Shown here one piece after another: positions 1-9,203 of a stretch of DNA of 64,000 nt. The notes beneath the pieces are model-generated. The model saw nothing but the letters and a program-made list of their open reading frames with translations. It searched no databases and was not told the DNA's origin. The DNA is taken from assembly GCA_003315335.1 (NCBI GenBank), contig QNRL01000014.1:1-64000 (forward strand), read 5' to 3'. The first letter of the stretch is position 1, and each line of letters opens with the position of its first letter. This DNA comes from Pseudocitrobacter faecalis (GTDB lineage: Bacteria > Pseudomonadota > Gammaproteobacteria > Enterobacterales > Enterobacteriaceae). Both the position numbers and the translations under genes were made by a program.

Positions 1-179
1 GTTTGATGCTCGTGAATTAAACTTCGTAATGAATTACGTGTTCACTCAGAGACTTGGTATTCATTTATCGTCTTGCGACGTTAAGAATCCGTATCGTTGA
101 GTGCCCACACAGATTGTCTGATAAATTGTTAAAGAGCAGTTGCGACGCGCTTTAGCGAACTGTCGCGAGGTGGCGTATA
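1..179 (-). promoter_or_regulatory. rRNA operon leader with box A antitermination site
   Basis: This is the transcribed leader of an rRNA operon reading leftward; the 16S gene itself would begin just past the left edge. On the minus strand the sequence reads TGCTCTTTAACA at 138-127, the enterobacterial rrn box A bound by NusB/S10 for antitermination, followed by the typical rrn leader running to the edge. The neighbour gmhB and the E. coli gene order point to rrnH. No part of the 16S gene is visible. Confidence 0.9.
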
Positions 180-204
180 TTACGCTTTCCTCTCTCAGAG
201 TCAA
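177..204 (-). promoter_or_regulatory. rrn P2 promoter
   Basis: On the minus strand the -35 is TTGACT (204-199) and the -10 is TAATAT (182-177), separated by 16 bases. The GC-rich start region fits a stringently controlled rrn P2 promoter. Confidence 0.8.
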
Positions 205-286
205 CCCTGATTTTCAGGATTTTTCTCTTCAACCGAAGCGGCTTTTTGTGTGAAGTGATTCACATCCGCCGTGTCGATGGAGGCGC

Positions 287-345
287 ATTATAGGGAGTTC
301 TCTGAAGGCCGCAATAGAAAAATGACAGAAAAATGACTGACTGCT
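287..345 (-). promoter_or_regulatory. rrn P1 promoter with AT-rich UP element
   Basis: On the minus strand the -35 is TTGCGG (314-309) and the -10 is TATAAT (292-287) with a 16-base spacer, followed by a GC-rich discriminator. Immediately upstream (about 315-340) lie A/T-rich blocks of the kind that bind the RNA polymerase alpha subunit in rrn P1 UP elements. Fis sites are expected further upstream by analogy, but I did not resolve them. Confidence 0.8.
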
Positions 346-390
346 GCATTCCACAGCAACACCCCACTTTATACCCACTTGCCCACAGAG

Positions 391-399
391 TTATCCACA
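391..399 (+). promoter_or_regulatory. consensus DnaA box upstream of rrn P1
   Basis: TTATCCACA matches the DnaA box consensus TTATNCACA exactly. It lies between the end of gmhB and the rrn P1 UP region. A single 9-mer can occur by chance, so function is only an inference. Confidence 0.4.
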
Positions 400-419
400 A
401 AAAGCCGTTTTAACCGGCC

Positions 420-983
420 TTAGTTATGCGGCTTAACAAGCGCAGGCAGGTCCGCAAGGCTGTTAATCACAATATCTGCCGCCTGTTCCGCTTCCTCTGT
501 TACCGGCTTTCCGGTGCGAACCAGAACCTTGGTGCCAACATTTGCCGCCGCAGCAGCCTGCATGTCTTCCAGTTTATCACCCACCATATAAGAAGAAGCC
601 ATATCAATGTGCAGATACTCCTGGGCGGATTTGAGCATACCCGGATGCGGTTTACGGCAATCACACACCTGGCGATACTCTTCTACCGTCCCCTGCGGGT
701 GGTGCGGACAATAATAGATGCCATCCAGGTCAACGCCGCGATCGGCAAGCGACCAGTCCATCCACTCGGTCAGGGTTTCAAACTGCGCTTCGGTAAATTT
801 GCCGCGCGCGATCCCGGACTGGTTAGTCACCAGCACCAGCGCATAACCCATCTCTTTTAATTTACGCATGGCATCAATAACGCCATCGATAAATTCAAAA
901 TCATCTATTTCATGGACATAACCATGATCGACATTAATCGTGCCATCACGATCGAGAAAAATAGCGGGTACAGACTTTGCCAC
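420..983 (-). CDS. gmhB: D-glycero-beta-D-manno-heptose 1,7-bisphosphate 7-phosphatase
   Basis: A 187-residue cytoplasmic HAD-superfamily phosphatase. It removes the C7 phosphate from heptose bisphosphate during synthesis of ADP-heptose for the LPS inner core. The HAD motif I nucleophile is seen as FLDRDGT near residue 9, motif II as the VTNQSG segment near 53, and motif III/IV in the C-terminal GDKLEDM. The GmhB zinc-binding cysteines/histidine are in CPHHPQG and CDCRKPHPG around residues 92-115. The start is GTG at 983 with AGGAG seven bases upstream. Length is close to the 191 residues of E. coli GmhB; the C terminus is slightly shorter. It is divergent from metN and lies just upstream of the rRNA operon. 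Confidence 0.95.
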   Translation of the reverse strand: MAKSVPAIFLDRDGTINVDHGYVHEIDDFEFIDGVIDAMRKLKEMGYALVLVTNQSGIARGKFTEAQFETLTEWMDWSLADRGVDLDGIYYCPHHPQGTVEEYRQVCDCRKPHPGMLKSAQEYLHIDMASSYMVGDKLEDMQAAAAANVGTKVLVRTGKPVTEEAEQAADIVINSLADLPALVKPHN

Positions 984-1064
984 CGTGTTGCTCCTGAATA
1001 AGGCGTGTGACGTTAGTATCTCATGTTTCGACGGGCAATAAAGTGCTGATCGTACAAAGCCGGA

Positions 1065-1095
1065 TTGATTTAGACGTCTGGATGCCTTAACATCC
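1065..1095 (+). promoter_or_regulatory. metNIQ promoter overlapped by tandem MetJ met-boxes
   Basis: A perfect met box AGACGTCT lies at 1072-1079, directly followed by two weaker 8-base repeats (GGATGCCT, TAACATCC; 5/8 and 4/8 matches). A candidate sigma-70 promoter TTGATT (1065-1070) with a 17-base spacer and TAACAT (1088-1093) overlaps the boxes. MetJ with S-adenosylmethionine would therefore occlude RNA polymerase. The met boxes are clear; the exact promoter is inferred. Confidence 0.75.
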
Positions 1096-1172
1096 GTTCA
1101 GTTGACGGCTATCGACCGTTTCTGGCAGAAGAAAATGCCACGGCAAACCTATAAGCGATAATAAATAGTCTA

Positions 1173-2204
1173 ATGATTAAACTTTCGAATATCACCAAAG
1201 TGTTCCAGCAGGGGAACCGCACCATACAGGCGTTGAACAACGTTAGCCTGCATGTTCCTGCCGGGCAGATTTACGGCGTCATTGGCGCATCCGGCGCGGG
1301 TAAAAGCACGCTGATTCGCTGCGTAAACCTGCTTGAGCGTCCAACCCAGGGAAGCGTTGAAGTGGGTGGGCAGGAGCTGACTGCACTTTCCGAGGGCGAG
1401 CTGACCAAAGCACGCCGTCAAATTGGTATGATCTTCCAGCATTTTAACCTGCTCTCTTCCCGTACCGTTTTTGGTAACGTGGCATTACCGCTGGAGCTGG
1501 ACAACACCCCGAAAGAGGAAGTGAAACGTCGCGTCACGGAGTTGCTGGATTTGGTCGGTCTTGGCGATAAACACGACAGCTACCCGGCAAATCTCTCCGG
1601 TGGTCAGAAACAGCGTGTTGCGATTGCGCGCGCACTGGCAAGCAACCCAAAAGTACTCCTTTGCGATGAAGCCACCAGCGCGCTGGACCCGGCAACCACC
1701 CGTTCGATTCTCGAACTGCTGAAAGACATTAACCGCCGTCTTGGGTTGACGATCCTGCTCATCACCCACGAAATGGATGTAGTGAAACGTATCTGCGATT
1801 GTGTGGCCGTCATCAGCAACGGTGAGCTGATTGAACAGGATACGGTGAGCGAAGTTTTCTCCCATCCGAAGACCCCGCTGGCACAACAGTTTATTCAGTC
1901 TACGCTGCATCTGGACATCCCGGATGACTATCAGGCGCGCCTGAAAGCCGAACCATTCGCCGACAGCGTACCGATGCTACGTCTGGAATTCACCGGTCAA
2001 TCCGTTGATGCGCCGCTGCTCTCCGAGACCGCGCGTCGCTTCAACGTTAACAACAACATTATTAGCGCGCAGATGGATTATGCCGGTGGCGTGAAGTTCG
2101 GCATCATGCTGACCGAAATGCACGGCGAACAAAACGATACACAAGCCGCCATTGCCTGGCTGCAACAACACCATGTAAAAGTAGAGGTACTGGGTTATGT
2201 CTGA
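1173..2204 (+). CDS. metN: methionine ABC transporter ATP-binding protein MetN
   Basis: The 343-residue ATPase of the MetNIQ importer for D- and L-methionine, acting as a dimer on the cytoplasmic face of the inner membrane. Walker A is GASGAGKST at residues 38-46, the signature is LSGGQKQR near 140, and Walker B is [12 protein letters not shown] near 160. The last ~80 residues form the C-terminal regulatory NIL/ACT-like domain, where methionine binding causes trans-inhibition of transport. Length equals E. coli MetN. The start is ATG at 1173; its Shine-Dalgarno is weak. It overlaps metI by 8 bases, so the genes are translationally coupled, and MetJ-type boxes precede it. Confidence 0.97.
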   Translation: MIKLSNITKVFQQGNRTIQALNNVSLHVPAGQIYGVIGASGAGKSTLIRCVNLLERPTQGSVEVGGQELTALSEGELTKARRQIGMIFQHFNLLSSRTVFGNVALPLELDNTPKEEVKRRVTELLDLVGLGDKHDSYPANLSGGQKQRVAIARALASNPKVLLCDEATSALDPATTRSILELLKDINRRLGLTILLITHEMDVVKRICDCVAVISNGELIEQDTVSEVFSHPKTPLAQQFIQSTLHLDIPDDYQARLKAEPFADSVPMLRLEFTGQSVDAPLLSETARRFNVNNNIISAQMDYAGGVKFGIMLTEMHGEQNDTQAAIAWLQQHHVKVEVLGYV

Positions 2205-2850
2205 GCCAATGATTTGGTTACTGGCGCGTGGCGTCTGGGAAACGCTGGCGATGACCTTTGTGTCCGGCTTTTTCGGTTTTGTAATCGGCTTACCGGCGGG
2301 CGTGCTGCTTTACGTTACGCGTCCGGGGCAAATTATTGAGAATGCCAAGCTGTATCGCATTCTGTCGGCACTGGTGAATATTTTCCGCTCCATTCCTTTT
2401 ATTATCTTACTGGTATGGATGATTCCATTTACCCGCGTGATCGTCGGAACGTCAATCGGTTTGCAGGCTGCGATCGTTCCCCTGACCGTCGGTGCAGCAC
2501 CGTTTATCGCCCGTATGGTGGAAAACGCCCTGCTGGAAATCCCTACCGGGCTGATTGAAGCCTCCCGCGCAATGGGTGCCACCCCGATGCAGATCGTCCG
2601 TAAAGTCCTGCTGCCGGAAGCGCTACCGGGTCTGGTGAATGCAGCCACCATCACCCTGATTACGCTGGTTGGCTATTCCGCGATGGGCGGTGCCGTTGGC
2701 GCAGGTGGTTTGGGTCAGATTGGCTATCAGTACGGGTATATCGGTTATAACGCGACGGTAATGAATACAGTACTGGTATTACTGGTCGTTCTGGTTTATT
2801 TAATTCAGCTATCTGGCGATCGCATCGTTCGGACTGTGACTCATAAATAA
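2197..2850 (+). CDS. metI: methionine ABC transporter permease MetI
   Basis: A 217-residue inner-membrane permease with about five hydrophobic segments. The EAA loop that docks on MetN is visible as [12 protein letters not shown] near residues 120-131, followed by the LPEALPGL segment. It forms the translocation dimer of MetNIQ. The start lies inside the 3' end of metN (8-base overlap) and metQ follows after about 40 bases. Confidence 0.97.
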   Translation: MSEPMIWLLARGVWETLAMTFVSGFFGFVIGLPAGVLLYVTRPGQIIENAKLYRILSALVNIFRSIPFIILLVWMIPFTRVIVGTSIGLQAAIVPLTVGAAPFIARMVENALLEIPTGLIEASRAMGATPMQIVRKVLLPEALPGLVNAATITLITLVGYSAMGGAVGAGGLGQIGYQYGYIGYNATVMNTVLVLLVVLVYLIQLSGDRIVRTVTHK

Positions 2851-2889
2851 CGTAATAGACAACACAACTCGAAGAGTTAAGGAAATAAC

Positions 2890-3705
2890 ATGGCGTTTAA
2901 GTTTAAAACTTTTGCGGCGGTCGGCGCTCTGATTGGTACTCTGGCACTGGCGGGTTGCGGTCAGGACGAGAAAGATCCCAACCACATCAAAGTCGGCGTG
3001 ATTGTCGGCGCGGAACAGCAGGTTGCTGAAGTTGCCCAGAAAGTAGCGAAAGAGAAATACGGCCTGGACGTAGAACTGGTGACCTTCAACGACTACGTAC
3101 TGCCTAATGAAGCGCTGAGCAAAGGCGACATCGATGCAAACGCCTTCCAGCACAAACCGTATCTGGATCAGCAGATCAAAGACCGCGGCTACAAACTGGT
3201 TTCTGTAGGCTCCACTTTCGTTTACCCGATCGCGGGCTATTCGAAAAAAATCAAATCACTGGATGAACTGCAGCCGGGTTCACAGGTTGCCGTGCCTAAC
3301 GATCCAACCAACCTTGGTCGTACCCTGCTGCTGTTGCAAAAAGTGGGTCTGATCAAACTGAAAGACGGCATTGGCCTGCTGCCAACCGTTCTGGATATCA
3401 CCGAGAACCCGAAAAACCTGAAGATCGTTGAACTGGAAGCGCCGCAGCTGCCGCGTTCTCTGGATGACGCGCAAATCGCGCTGGCGGTCATCAACACCAC
3501 TTATGCCAGCCAGATTGGCCTGACCCCGGCGAAAGACGGCATCTTTGTTGAAGATAAAGACTCTCCGTACGTAAACCTGATCGTGACTCGCGAAGACAAC
3601 AAAGACGCGGAAAACGTGAAAAAATTCGTACAGGCTTACCAGTCTGACGAAGTGTACGAAGCGGCCAACAAAGTCTTCAACGGTGGCGCGGTAAAAGGCT
3701 GGTAA
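2890..3705 (+). CDS. metQ: methionine-binding lipoprotein MetQ
   Basis: A 271-residue substrate-binding protein of the MetNIQ importer. It starts with a lipoprotein signal; the lipobox LALAGC puts the lipidated cysteine at residue 23, so the mature protein is anchored to the periplasmic face of a membrane. The rest matches the NlpA family (periplasmic binding fold, methionine ligand). The ribosome site AAGGAAA lies just upstream of ATG 2890. It is the last gene of the operon, followed by a GC-rich hairpin at 3734-3751. Confidence 0.97.
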   Translation: MAFKFKTFAAVGALIGTLALAGCGQDEKDPNHIKVGVIVGAEQQVAEVAQKVAKEKYGLDVELVTFNDYVLPNEALSKGDIDANAFQHKPYLDQQIKDRGYKLVSVGSTFVYPIAGYSKKIKSLDELQPGSQVAVPNDPTNLGRTLLLLQKVGLIKLKDGIGLLPTVLDITENPKNLKIVELEAPQLPRSLDDAQIALAVINTTYASQIGLTPAKDGIFVEDKDSPYVNLIVTREDNKDAENVKKFVQAYQSDEVYEAANKVFNGGAVKGW

Positions 3706-3733
3706 GTTAGCCTCGCTAAGCACTATCTTTCAG

Positions 3734-3760
3734 GACGGGCGCATGCCCGTCTTGTCATTT
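3734..3760 (+). terminator. metNIQ hairpin terminator
   Basis: GACGGGC and GCCCGTC pair around a GCAT loop, followed by TTGTCATTT. The U-tract is weak, so termination may be leaky into rcsF. Confidence 0.6.
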
Positions 3761-3813
3761 CTGCAAGCACCTGATTCAATAAGCGCTGGTCTATCATAAT
3801 TCGAGGAAATACT

Positions 3814-4218
3814 ATGCGTGCTTTACCGATCTGTTTAATAGCACTGATGTTAGGCGGCTGTTCGATGCTAAACAGATCTCCCGTTGAACCTGTTCAAAGC
3901 ACCGCGTCTACGCCTAAAACGGAAACCGTAAAACCAAAACCTGTCCGCGCAACCCCGGTGAGAATCTACACCAAGGCGGAAGATTTGGTCGGTAAACCTT
4001 TCCGCGATTTAGGTGAAGTCTCCGGCGATTCCTGCCAGGCAACCAATCAGGACTCTCCGCCAAATATCCCGACTGCCCGCAAGCGTATGCAGATCAACGC
4101 CTCTAAAATGAAAGCGAACGCGGTTCTGCTGCACAGTTGCGAAGTCACCAGCGGTACGCCAGGCTGCTATCGTCAAGCCGTATGTATCGGTTCGGCGCTT
4201 AACGTCTCGGCGAAATGA
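3814..4218 (+). CDS. rcsF: outer-membrane stress-sensing lipoprotein RcsF
   Basis: A 134-residue lipoprotein that detects LPS and outer-membrane damage and activates the Rcs phosphorelay through IgaA. The lipobox LGGC sets the lipidated cysteine at residue 16. A proline-rich linker (about residues 24-47) precedes the folded domain, and the four cysteines that form its two nonconsecutive disulfides are present (DSCQA, HSCEV, PGCYR, AVCIG). GAGGAAA precedes ATG 3814. Its TGA overlaps the trmO start (ATGA), indicating co-translation. Confidence 0.96.
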   Translation: MRALPICLIALMLGGCSMLNRSPVEPVQSTASTPKTETVKPKPVRATPVRIYTKAEDLVGKPFRDLGEVSGDSCQATNQDSPPNIPTARKRMQINASKMKANAVLLHSCEVTSGTPGCYRQAVCIGSALNVSAK

Positions 4219-4922
4219 GCACCTTTCAGTTCGAGCAGATAGGTGTTATCCGCTCACCGTATAAAGAGAAGTTTGCTGTGCCGCGCCAGCCAGGGCTCGT
4301 GAAAAGCGGCGGCGGCGAACTTCACTTGATTGCGCCTTATAACCAGGCCGATGCCGTGCGCGGCCTGGAAGGGTTCAGCCATTTGTGGGTGCTGTTTATT
4401 TTCCATCAGACGATGGAAGGCGGCTGGCGCCCCACGGTTCGTCCTCCTCGCCTCGGCGGCAACGCCCGTATGGGTGTCTTCGCCACGCGTTCGACCTTTC
4501 GTCCGAATCCTATTGGTATGTCGCTGGTTGAACTGCGGGGGATCCGCACCCACAAAGACCAGGTGATTCTGGAACTGGGTAGCCTGGATTTAGTAGATGG
4601 CACACCGGTGGTGGATATCAAACCCTATCTGCCGTTTGCTGAAGCCCTGCCTGAGGCTAACGCCAGCTATGCGCAGGACGCGCCGCAGGCCGCTGTCGAC
4701 ATCGCGTTTACCACCGAAGTCCAGCAGCAGATTTTATCGCTGGAAAAACGCCATCCACGGCTACAGCAGTTTATCCGTGAAGTGCTGTCACAAGACCCGC
4801 GTCCGGCCTACCGTAAAAATGAAGAAGAAGGAAAAACTTACGCCGTTTGGCTACTTGATTTCAACGTGCGCTGGCGCGTAACGCCCGCAGGCTTTGAAGT
4901 CTTTGCGCTGGAGGCCAGGTAA
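4215..4922 (+). CDS. trmO: tRNA (N6-threonylcarbamoyladenosine37-N6)-methyltransferase TrmO
   Basis: A 235-residue enzyme that uses S-adenosylmethionine to methylate t6A37 to m6t6A37 in tRNAs reading ACY codons. The family hallmark segments are visible: the N-terminal IGVIRSPYKEK and FAVPRQPG, then RPNPIGMS and the DGTPVVDIKPYLP stretch. Length equals E. coli TrmO (older names tsaA, yaeB). The start overlaps rcsF by four bases. Confidence 0.95.
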   Translation: MSTFQFEQIGVIRSPYKEKFAVPRQPGLVKSGGGELHLIAPYNQADAVRGLEGFSHLWVLFIFHQTMEGGWRPTVRPPRLGGNARMGVFATRSTFRPNPIGMSLVELRGIRTHKDQVILELGSLDLVDGTPVVDIKPYLPFAEALPEANASYAQDAPQAAVDIAFTTEVQQQILSLEKRHPRLQQFIREVLSQDPRPAYRKNEEEGKTYAVWLLDFNVRWRVTPAGFEVFALEAR

Positions 4923-4939
4923 ATTCACTACACTCTCTT

Positions 4940-4968
4940 TTGACATCCCCTTCTCGCTGGTAAACTAA
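4940..4968 (+). promoter_or_regulatory. candidate proS promoter
   Basis: A consensus -35 TTGACA at 4940-4945 precedes the extended -10 TGG-TAAACT (4958-4966). The spacer is short (15 bases), or 17 if AACTAA is taken as the -10. It lies 65 bases before proS. Confidence 0.5.
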
Positions 4969-5032
4969 ATCACTTTTTTTGCATCAGGCTTGATTTGAGC
5001 CTGTTCGATCGTCCAACTGGAACCGTAACAAC

Positions 5033-6751
5033 ATGCGTACTAGCCAATACCTGCTCTCCACTCTGAAGGAGACACCTGCCGACGCCGAGGTTATCAGCCA
5101 CCAGCTGATGCTGCGCGCCGGGATGATCCGCAAGCTGGCCTCCGGGTTATACACCTGGCTGCCGACCGGCGTGCGCGTCCTGAAAAAAGTCGAAAACATC
5201 GTGCGTGAAGAGATGAACAACGCCGGTGCTATCGAGGTGTTAATGCCGGTAGTTCAGCCATCTGAACTATGGCAAGAGAGTGGTCGTTGGGAACAGTATG
5301 GCCCGGAACTGCTGCGTATTGCAGACCGTGGCGATCGTCCGTTCGTACTCGGCCCAACTCACGAAGAAGTCATCACCGACCTGATTCGCAATGAACTCAG
5401 CTCTTACAAACAGTTGCCGCTGAACTTCTACCAGATCCAGACGAAATTCCGTGACGAAGTTCGCCCGCGTTTCGGTGTAATGCGTTCCCGTGAATTCCTG
5501 ATGAAAGATGCCTACTCTTTCCATACTTCTCAGGAATCCCTGCAGGAAACCTACGACGCCATGTACGCCGCTTACAGCAAAATCTTCAGCCGTATGGGTC
5601 TGGATTTCCGTGCTGTGCAGGCTGATACCGGTTCTATCGGCGGTAGCGCGTCCCACGAATTCCAGGTGCTGGCACAGAGTGGCGAAGATGACGTGATCTT
5701 CTCTGACTCATCTGATTACGCCGCTAACATCGAATTTGCCGAAGCCGTTGCGCCGAAAGAACCGCGCGCCGCTGCGACTCAGGAAATGACGCTGGTTGAT
5801 ACGCCGAACGCAAAAACCATCGCTGAGCTGGTTGAGCAGTTTAATCTGCCGATCGAAAAAACCGTCAAAACACTGCTGGTGAAAGCGGCGGAAGGCAGCA
5901 AATCTCCGCTGGTTGCGCTGCTGGTACGCGGTGACCACGAGCTGAACGAAGTCAAAGCTGAAAAACTGGCGCAGGTTGCCAGCCCGCTGACTTTCGCGAC
6001 TGAAGAAGAAATTCGCGCGGTGGTAAATGCAGGCCCTGGTTCTCTCGGCCCGGTAAACATGCCGATTCCGATGGTTATCGACCGTACCGTTGCTGTGATG
6101 AGCGACTTTGGCGCTGGCGCAAACATCGACGGTAAACACTACTTCGGTATCAACTGGGATCGCGATGTCGCGACGCCTGAAGTTGCGGATATCCGTAACG
6201 TGGTTGCCGGTGACCCGAGCCCGGACGGTAAAGGTACGCTGTTGATTAAACGTGGTATCGAAGTCGGCCACATCTTCCAGTTGGGTACCAAGTACTCGGA
6301 AGCGATGAAAGCCTCTGTACAGGGCGAAGATGGCCGTAACCAGATCCTGACCATGGGTTGCTATGGTATTGGGGTTACCCGTGTGGTTGCCGCTGCTATT
6401 GAGCAAAACTATGACGATCGTGGCATTCTGTGGCCAGAAGCAATCGCTCCGTTCCAGGTGGCGATTCTGCCAATGAACATGCACAAATCCTACCGCGTGC
6501 AGGAACTGGCTGAGAAGCTGTACGCAGAGCTGCGTGCTCAGGGTATCGAAGTGCTGATGGACGACCGTAAAGAGCGTCCGGGCGTGATGTTCGCAGATAT
6601 GGAACTGATCGGTATTCCGCACACCATCGTGCTGGGCGACCGTAACCTCGACAACGACGACATCGAATACAAATACCGTCGTAGCGGCGAGAAACAGCTG
6701 ATTAAAACCGGCGATATCGTCGATTTCCTGGTGAAAGCCATCAAAGGCTAA
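5033..6751 (+). CDS. proS: prolyl-tRNA synthetase
   Basis: A 572-residue class IIa aminoacyl-tRNA synthetase charging tRNA-Pro. Motif 2 ([17 protein letters not shown]) lies near residues 143-159. The bacterial editing insertion (INS domain, about 220-400), which clears mischarged Ala-tRNA-Pro, contains GPGSLGP and separates motifs 2 and 3; motif 3 is [10 protein letters not shown] near 446. The C-terminal anticodon-binding domain follows. Length equals E. coli ProRS. It ends at a strong terminator shared with the convergent nlpE. Confidence 0.98.
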   Translation: MRTSQYLLSTLKETPADAEVISHQLMLRAGMIRKLASGLYTWLPTGVRVLKKVENIVREEMNNAGAIEVLMPVVQPSELWQESGRWEQYGPELLRIADRGDRPFVLGPTHEEVITDLIRNELSSYKQLPLNFYQIQTKFRDEVRPRFGVMRSREFLMKDAYSFHTSQESLQETYDAMYAAYSKIFSRMGLDFRAVQADTGSIGGSASHEFQVLAQSGEDDVIFSDSSDYAANIEFAEAVAPKEPRAAATQEMTLVDTPNAKTIAELVEQFNLPIEKTVKTLLVKAAEGSKSPLVALLVRGDHELNEVKAEKLAQVASPLTFATEEEIRAVVNAGPGSLGPVNMPIPMVIDRTVAVMSDFGAGANIDGKHYFGINWDRDVATPEVADIRNVVAGDPSPDGKGTLLIKRGIEVGHIFQLGTKYSEAMKASVQGEDGRNQILTMGCYGIGVTRVVAAAIEQNYDDRGILWPEAIAPFQVAILPMNMHKSYRVQELAEKLYAELRAQGIEVLMDDRKERPGVMFADMELIGIPHTIVLGDRNLDNDDIEYKYRRSGEKQLIKTGDIVDFLVKAIKG

Positions 6752-6767
6752 GTCGGGTTGGGATATG

Positions 6768-6797
6768 AAAAAGCCTCGCAATCGCGAGGCTTTTTTG
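6768..6797 (+). terminator. proS rho-independent terminator
   Basis: GCCTCGC pairs with GCGAGGC around an AATC loop, flanked by A and T runs (TTTTTT at 6791-6796). The flanking A run means it could also act on transcripts from nlpE. Confidence 0.92.
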
Positions 6798-6834
6798 TCG
6801 GGTGGCGCTGCACTTACCCGACCTACAGGCCGGA

Positions 6835-7530
6835 TCAGTTACAATCTTTCCCCGGAATAAACTTCGTATTGCTGTCCGGTTGTAACGTTTTCACCATTTC
6901 GCCCGTATCCGGGTTGGCTTCCAGCGTGAAGTGCCCTTCCACCACCAGCAGCACCGGTTTGGTTTCCGTGCCGCGCGCGACTGCGTAATCACGTTCTAAT
7001 TGCGCATTGCTGGCGACCGCCATCTGTTTGCCGGTCGCGCAATCGGTAAAGATTGCCGCATCCGCCATGTAGAAATACATCCCGCGCATCGCCATTGGCG
7101 TCGTCGGCAGGCTCGCCTTCACTGGTGCCAGCGTATAGTTGAGCGTGGACTCAATCGGATTACCTTCCTGATCGAGCATTTCCAGGTTATCACCTTTCAC
7201 CCGATACCAGGACTTCTCGCCTTTACTGTCGGTTAAAACCAACTTCCCGGCGGTACGCGCCCAGGTACCATAGCTGGCAAACGACGACGGCTCTTTCGTC
7301 ACGCCCTGATAGCGTTCATTCATTACCCAGGTACCGTCTTTGGCAAGGAACAGCGAAGTTTCGATCCCTTCGCAATCGGCGCAAGGCAAAATGCCACGCC
7401 AACTTTGTTGCATCGGTTTCAACTCAGCCATTTGCGCCGGGGCCAGCGTTTCCACTTCCGCACGATTGTTACACCCAAACAGTGCAAACAGCATACCGGC
7501 GGCAGCTATCGACAATATTGCTTTTTTCAC
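6835..7530 (-). CDS. nlpE: outer-membrane lipoprotein NlpE (CutF)
   Basis: A 231-residue lipoprotein that signals surface adhesion, copper and lipoprotein-trafficking stress to CpxA. I chose GTG at 7530, which has AGAGGG eight bases upstream; an in-frame TTG two codons earlier is less likely. The lipobox LFGC places the lipidated cysteine at residue 20. The N-terminal domain carries CADC (the CXXC motif). The C-terminal domain has the paired cysteines in FTDCATG and GKDCN, whose disulfide state matters for redox sensing in E. coli. The C-terminal tail is a few residues shorter than in E. coli (236 aa). In K-12, yaeF lies between this gene and proS; here the gap is under 90 bases. Confidence 0.95.
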   Translation of the reverse strand: MKKAILSIAAAGMLFALFGCNNRAEVETLAPAQMAELKPMQQSWRGILPCADCEGIETSLFLAKDGTWVMNERYQGVTKEPSSFASYGTWARTAGKLVLTDSKGEKSWYRVKGDNLEMLDQEGNPIESTLNYTLAPVKASLPTTPMAMRGMYFYMADAAIFTDCATGKQMAVASNAQLERDYAVARGTETKPVLLVVEGHFTLEANPDTGEMVKTLQPDSNTKFIPGKDCN

Positions 7531-7570
7531 CCTCAAATCCCTCTTAGATTTCTTATTACGTCCGCAGTCG

Positions 7571-7984
7571 TTAGTAGTTCACCTTGCCACGCAATGTTTT
7601 TACATTCGATTTTTGCGCCTTGGCATTCAGCCTGTGCTCTTTGGATGCGCGCGTAGGTCGGGTTGCACGCCGACTTTTTTGTTCTGCCGTTAATTCCTTA
7701 ATGACAGCAATCAGCCGCGCAATCGCCGCTTCGCGATTCATTTCCTGACTGCGGTACTCCTGCGCTTTAATGATAAACACACCGTCGGCAGAAATTAAGT
7801 GGTGACTGGCTGCCAGCAGCTTCTCTTTATAATAGTCCGGCAGGCTGGAAGCGCGGATATCGAAGCGCAAATGGATTGCCGTCGATGCCTTATTGACGTG
7901 CTGGCCCCCCGCCCCCTGCGCCCGGATAGCGGTAATGGTTATCTCTTCATCCGGGATAGTGACCGCGCGTGAGAGAACGATCAT
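7571..7984 (-). CDS. arfB: alternative ribosome-rescue factor B (peptidyl-tRNA hydrolase)
   Basis: A 137-residue class I release-factor-like protein that frees nascent chains from ribosomes stalled on nonstop mRNA. The catalytic GGQ is in [12 protein letters not shown] near residue 28. The C-terminal lysine/arginine-rich tail, which enters the empty mRNA channel, covers about the last 35 residues. The start is taken at ATG 7984 (MIVLSR), which overlaps the yaeQ stop as ATGA, although the frame is open for five more codons upstream. It is three residues shorter at the C terminus than E. coli ArfB (YaeJ). Confidence 0.95.
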   Translation of the reverse strand: MIVLSRAVTIPDEEITITAIRAQGAGGQHVNKASTAIHLRFDIRASSLPDYYKEKLLAASHHLISADGVFIIKAQEYRSQEMNREAAIARLIAVIKELTAEQKSRRATRPTRASKEHRLNAKAQKSNVKTLRGKVNY

Positions 7985-8526
7985 GCCAGTTGCTGCCACG
8001 GCGTAAAATGAATTTCCAGATTATTCTGAGCGTCCGATAACCAAATCGCACCTTCCTGCAACGTGGCCTGAAGCGTCATGGTGCGCGAGGCAAAGGCGCT
8101 GAGCTTCGCCAGTTGTTCATCATCCAGATACCAGATGCTCAGTTTGTCGAATGACGCCAGTTTGCTCTGGTTTTGTTGCCACCAGATTTCGGCGGCGCGG
8201 CTGTTATAGGTGAACAGCGCCACTTCCTTCGCCAGGCTGCACGCTTTCTTAATGCGGCGCTCGTCCGGCAGGCCGAGTTCAATCCACAGATCAATGCCCA
8301 GATGGTCGTTACGCAGCCAGATTTCCGGCTCATCATCGGCGCTCAGGCCACGAGTAAACTGGAGACGTTCATCGGCATATTTAATCCACGCCAGCAAGCG
8401 CAGCATCATGCGCTCCTGCGTTTCGGACGGATGCTGTGCGAGCGTCAGGGACGCATCGAGAAACTGGTTGCGGTCGATGTCAGCCACATTGACCACCGCC
8501 TTGTAAATTGTCGCTTTCAGTGCCAT
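7981..8526 (-). CDS. yaeQ: YaeQ family protein, PD-(D/E)XK nuclease fold
   Basis: A 181-residue protein, the same length as E. coli YaeQ. Family structures show a PD-(D/E)XK endonuclease-like fold, and overexpression was reported to suppress loss of RfaH; the biochemical activity is not settled. The DEPEIWLR and [13 protein letters not shown] segments (about residues 65-95) fit the conserved core. It is co-directional and overlapping with arfB, and divergent from yaeP. Confidence 0.92.
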   Translation of the reverse strand: MALKATIYKAVVNVADIDRNQFLDASLTLAQHPSETQERMMLRLLAWIKYADERLQFTRGLSADDEPEIWLRNDHLGIDLWIELGLPDERRIKKACSLAKEVALFTYNSRAAEIWWQQNQSKLASFDKLSIWYLDDEQLAKLSAFASRTMTLQATLQEGAIWLSDAQNNLEIHFTPWQQLA

Positions 8527-8720
8527 AGAGTAGCTCCTGTAAAAATGGCGCTCATTGTAACGAAATCAACGGTAAAAGGCTGTCGGGATTTACAGGAGCC
8601 GACATTCATCCTGCTGATAATGCTTAAATGAGTATGATATAGTCACCTTGCTAAACAGAGTTTATCTTCGTAGGCTTAACTTGCATCCACGGTTGAGTCA
8701 GAATGCTGACAGGAGGGCAT

Positions 8721-8921
8721 GTGGACAATTATTGTGAGTTGATTCGTCAACGCTATGCGGAAATTGCCAGCGGAGATTTAGGGTACATCCCGGATGCGCT
8801 GGGTTGTGTACTGAAAGTATTGAATGAAGTTGCGGCGGATAGCGCCCTTTCAGAGTCGATCAGGGAAAAAGCGGCCTATGCGGCGGCAAACTTACTGGTG
8901 AGCGATTATGTCAATGAATGA
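8721..8921 (+). CDS. yaeP: YaeP family small protein
   Basis: A 66-residue protein of unknown function, matching E. coli YaeP in length and nearly in sequence. I chose GTG at 8721 because AGGAGG lies at 8711-8716 and the length then equals E. coli; an in-frame ATG six codons upstream (8703) has no such site. It overlaps rof by 14 bases in another frame, so the two are probably coupled. It is highly charged and has no signal peptide or membrane segment. Confidence 0.88.
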   Translation: MDNYCELIRQRYAEIASGDLGYIPDALGCVLKVLNEVAADSALSESIREKAAYAAANLLVSDYVNE

Positions 8922-9168
8922 GACCTATCAACCTATCAATTGTGATGACTATGACAATCTCGAGCTCGCCTGCCAGCATCACCTCGTGCTGACGCTGGAA
9001 CTTAAAGATGGCGAAGTGCTGCAAGCGAAAGCCAGCGACCTGCTCTCGCGTAAAAACGTAGAGTATCTGGTACTTGAAGCCGGCGGAGAGAGCCGCGAAG
9101 TGCGCCTCGACCGCATTACCAGCTTCAGCCATCCGCAAATCGGCACCGTCGTGGTGAGCGAATCCTGA
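8908..9168 (+). CDS. rof: Rho-binding antiterminator Rof (YaeO)
   Basis: An 84-86 residue Sm-like beta protein that binds Rho and inhibits Rho-dependent termination. Conserved segments [17 protein letters not shown] (N-terminal) and TSFSHPEIGTVV-like (C-terminal) are seen. Two in-frame ATG codons, 8908 and 8914, are possible; GGTGAG upstream lies 5 or 11 bases away, favouring 8908. The start lies inside yaeP. A strong hairpin terminator follows directly. Confidence 0.93.
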   Translation: MSMNETYQPINCDDYDNLELACQHHLVLTLELKDGEVLQAKASDLLSRKNVEYLVLEAGGESREVRLDRITSFSHPQIGTVVVSES

Positions 9169-9174
9169 GTAAAC

Positions 9175-9203
9175 AACGGGCAGCTTAGCTGCCCGTTTTT
9201 TTC
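9175..9203 (+). terminator. rof terminator embedding the tilS stop codon
   Basis: AACGGGCAGC (9175-9184) pairs with GCTGCCCGTT (9188-9197) around a 3-base TTA loop, followed by a T tract. On the minus strand the loop is TAA (9187-9185), which is the tilS stop codon. So the convergent gene ends inside the rof terminator. Confidence 0.93.

Noticed and set aside
1-150. 5' end of the 16S rRNA gene
   Set aside because: The sequence stops inside the leader; the first bases of mature 16S are not present.
5708-6781. 357-codon open frame on the minus strand across proS
   Set aside because: It is fully antisense to the strongly conserved proS gene, is rich in H/F/R/Q typical of shadow frames, and has no ribosome site or recognisable family.
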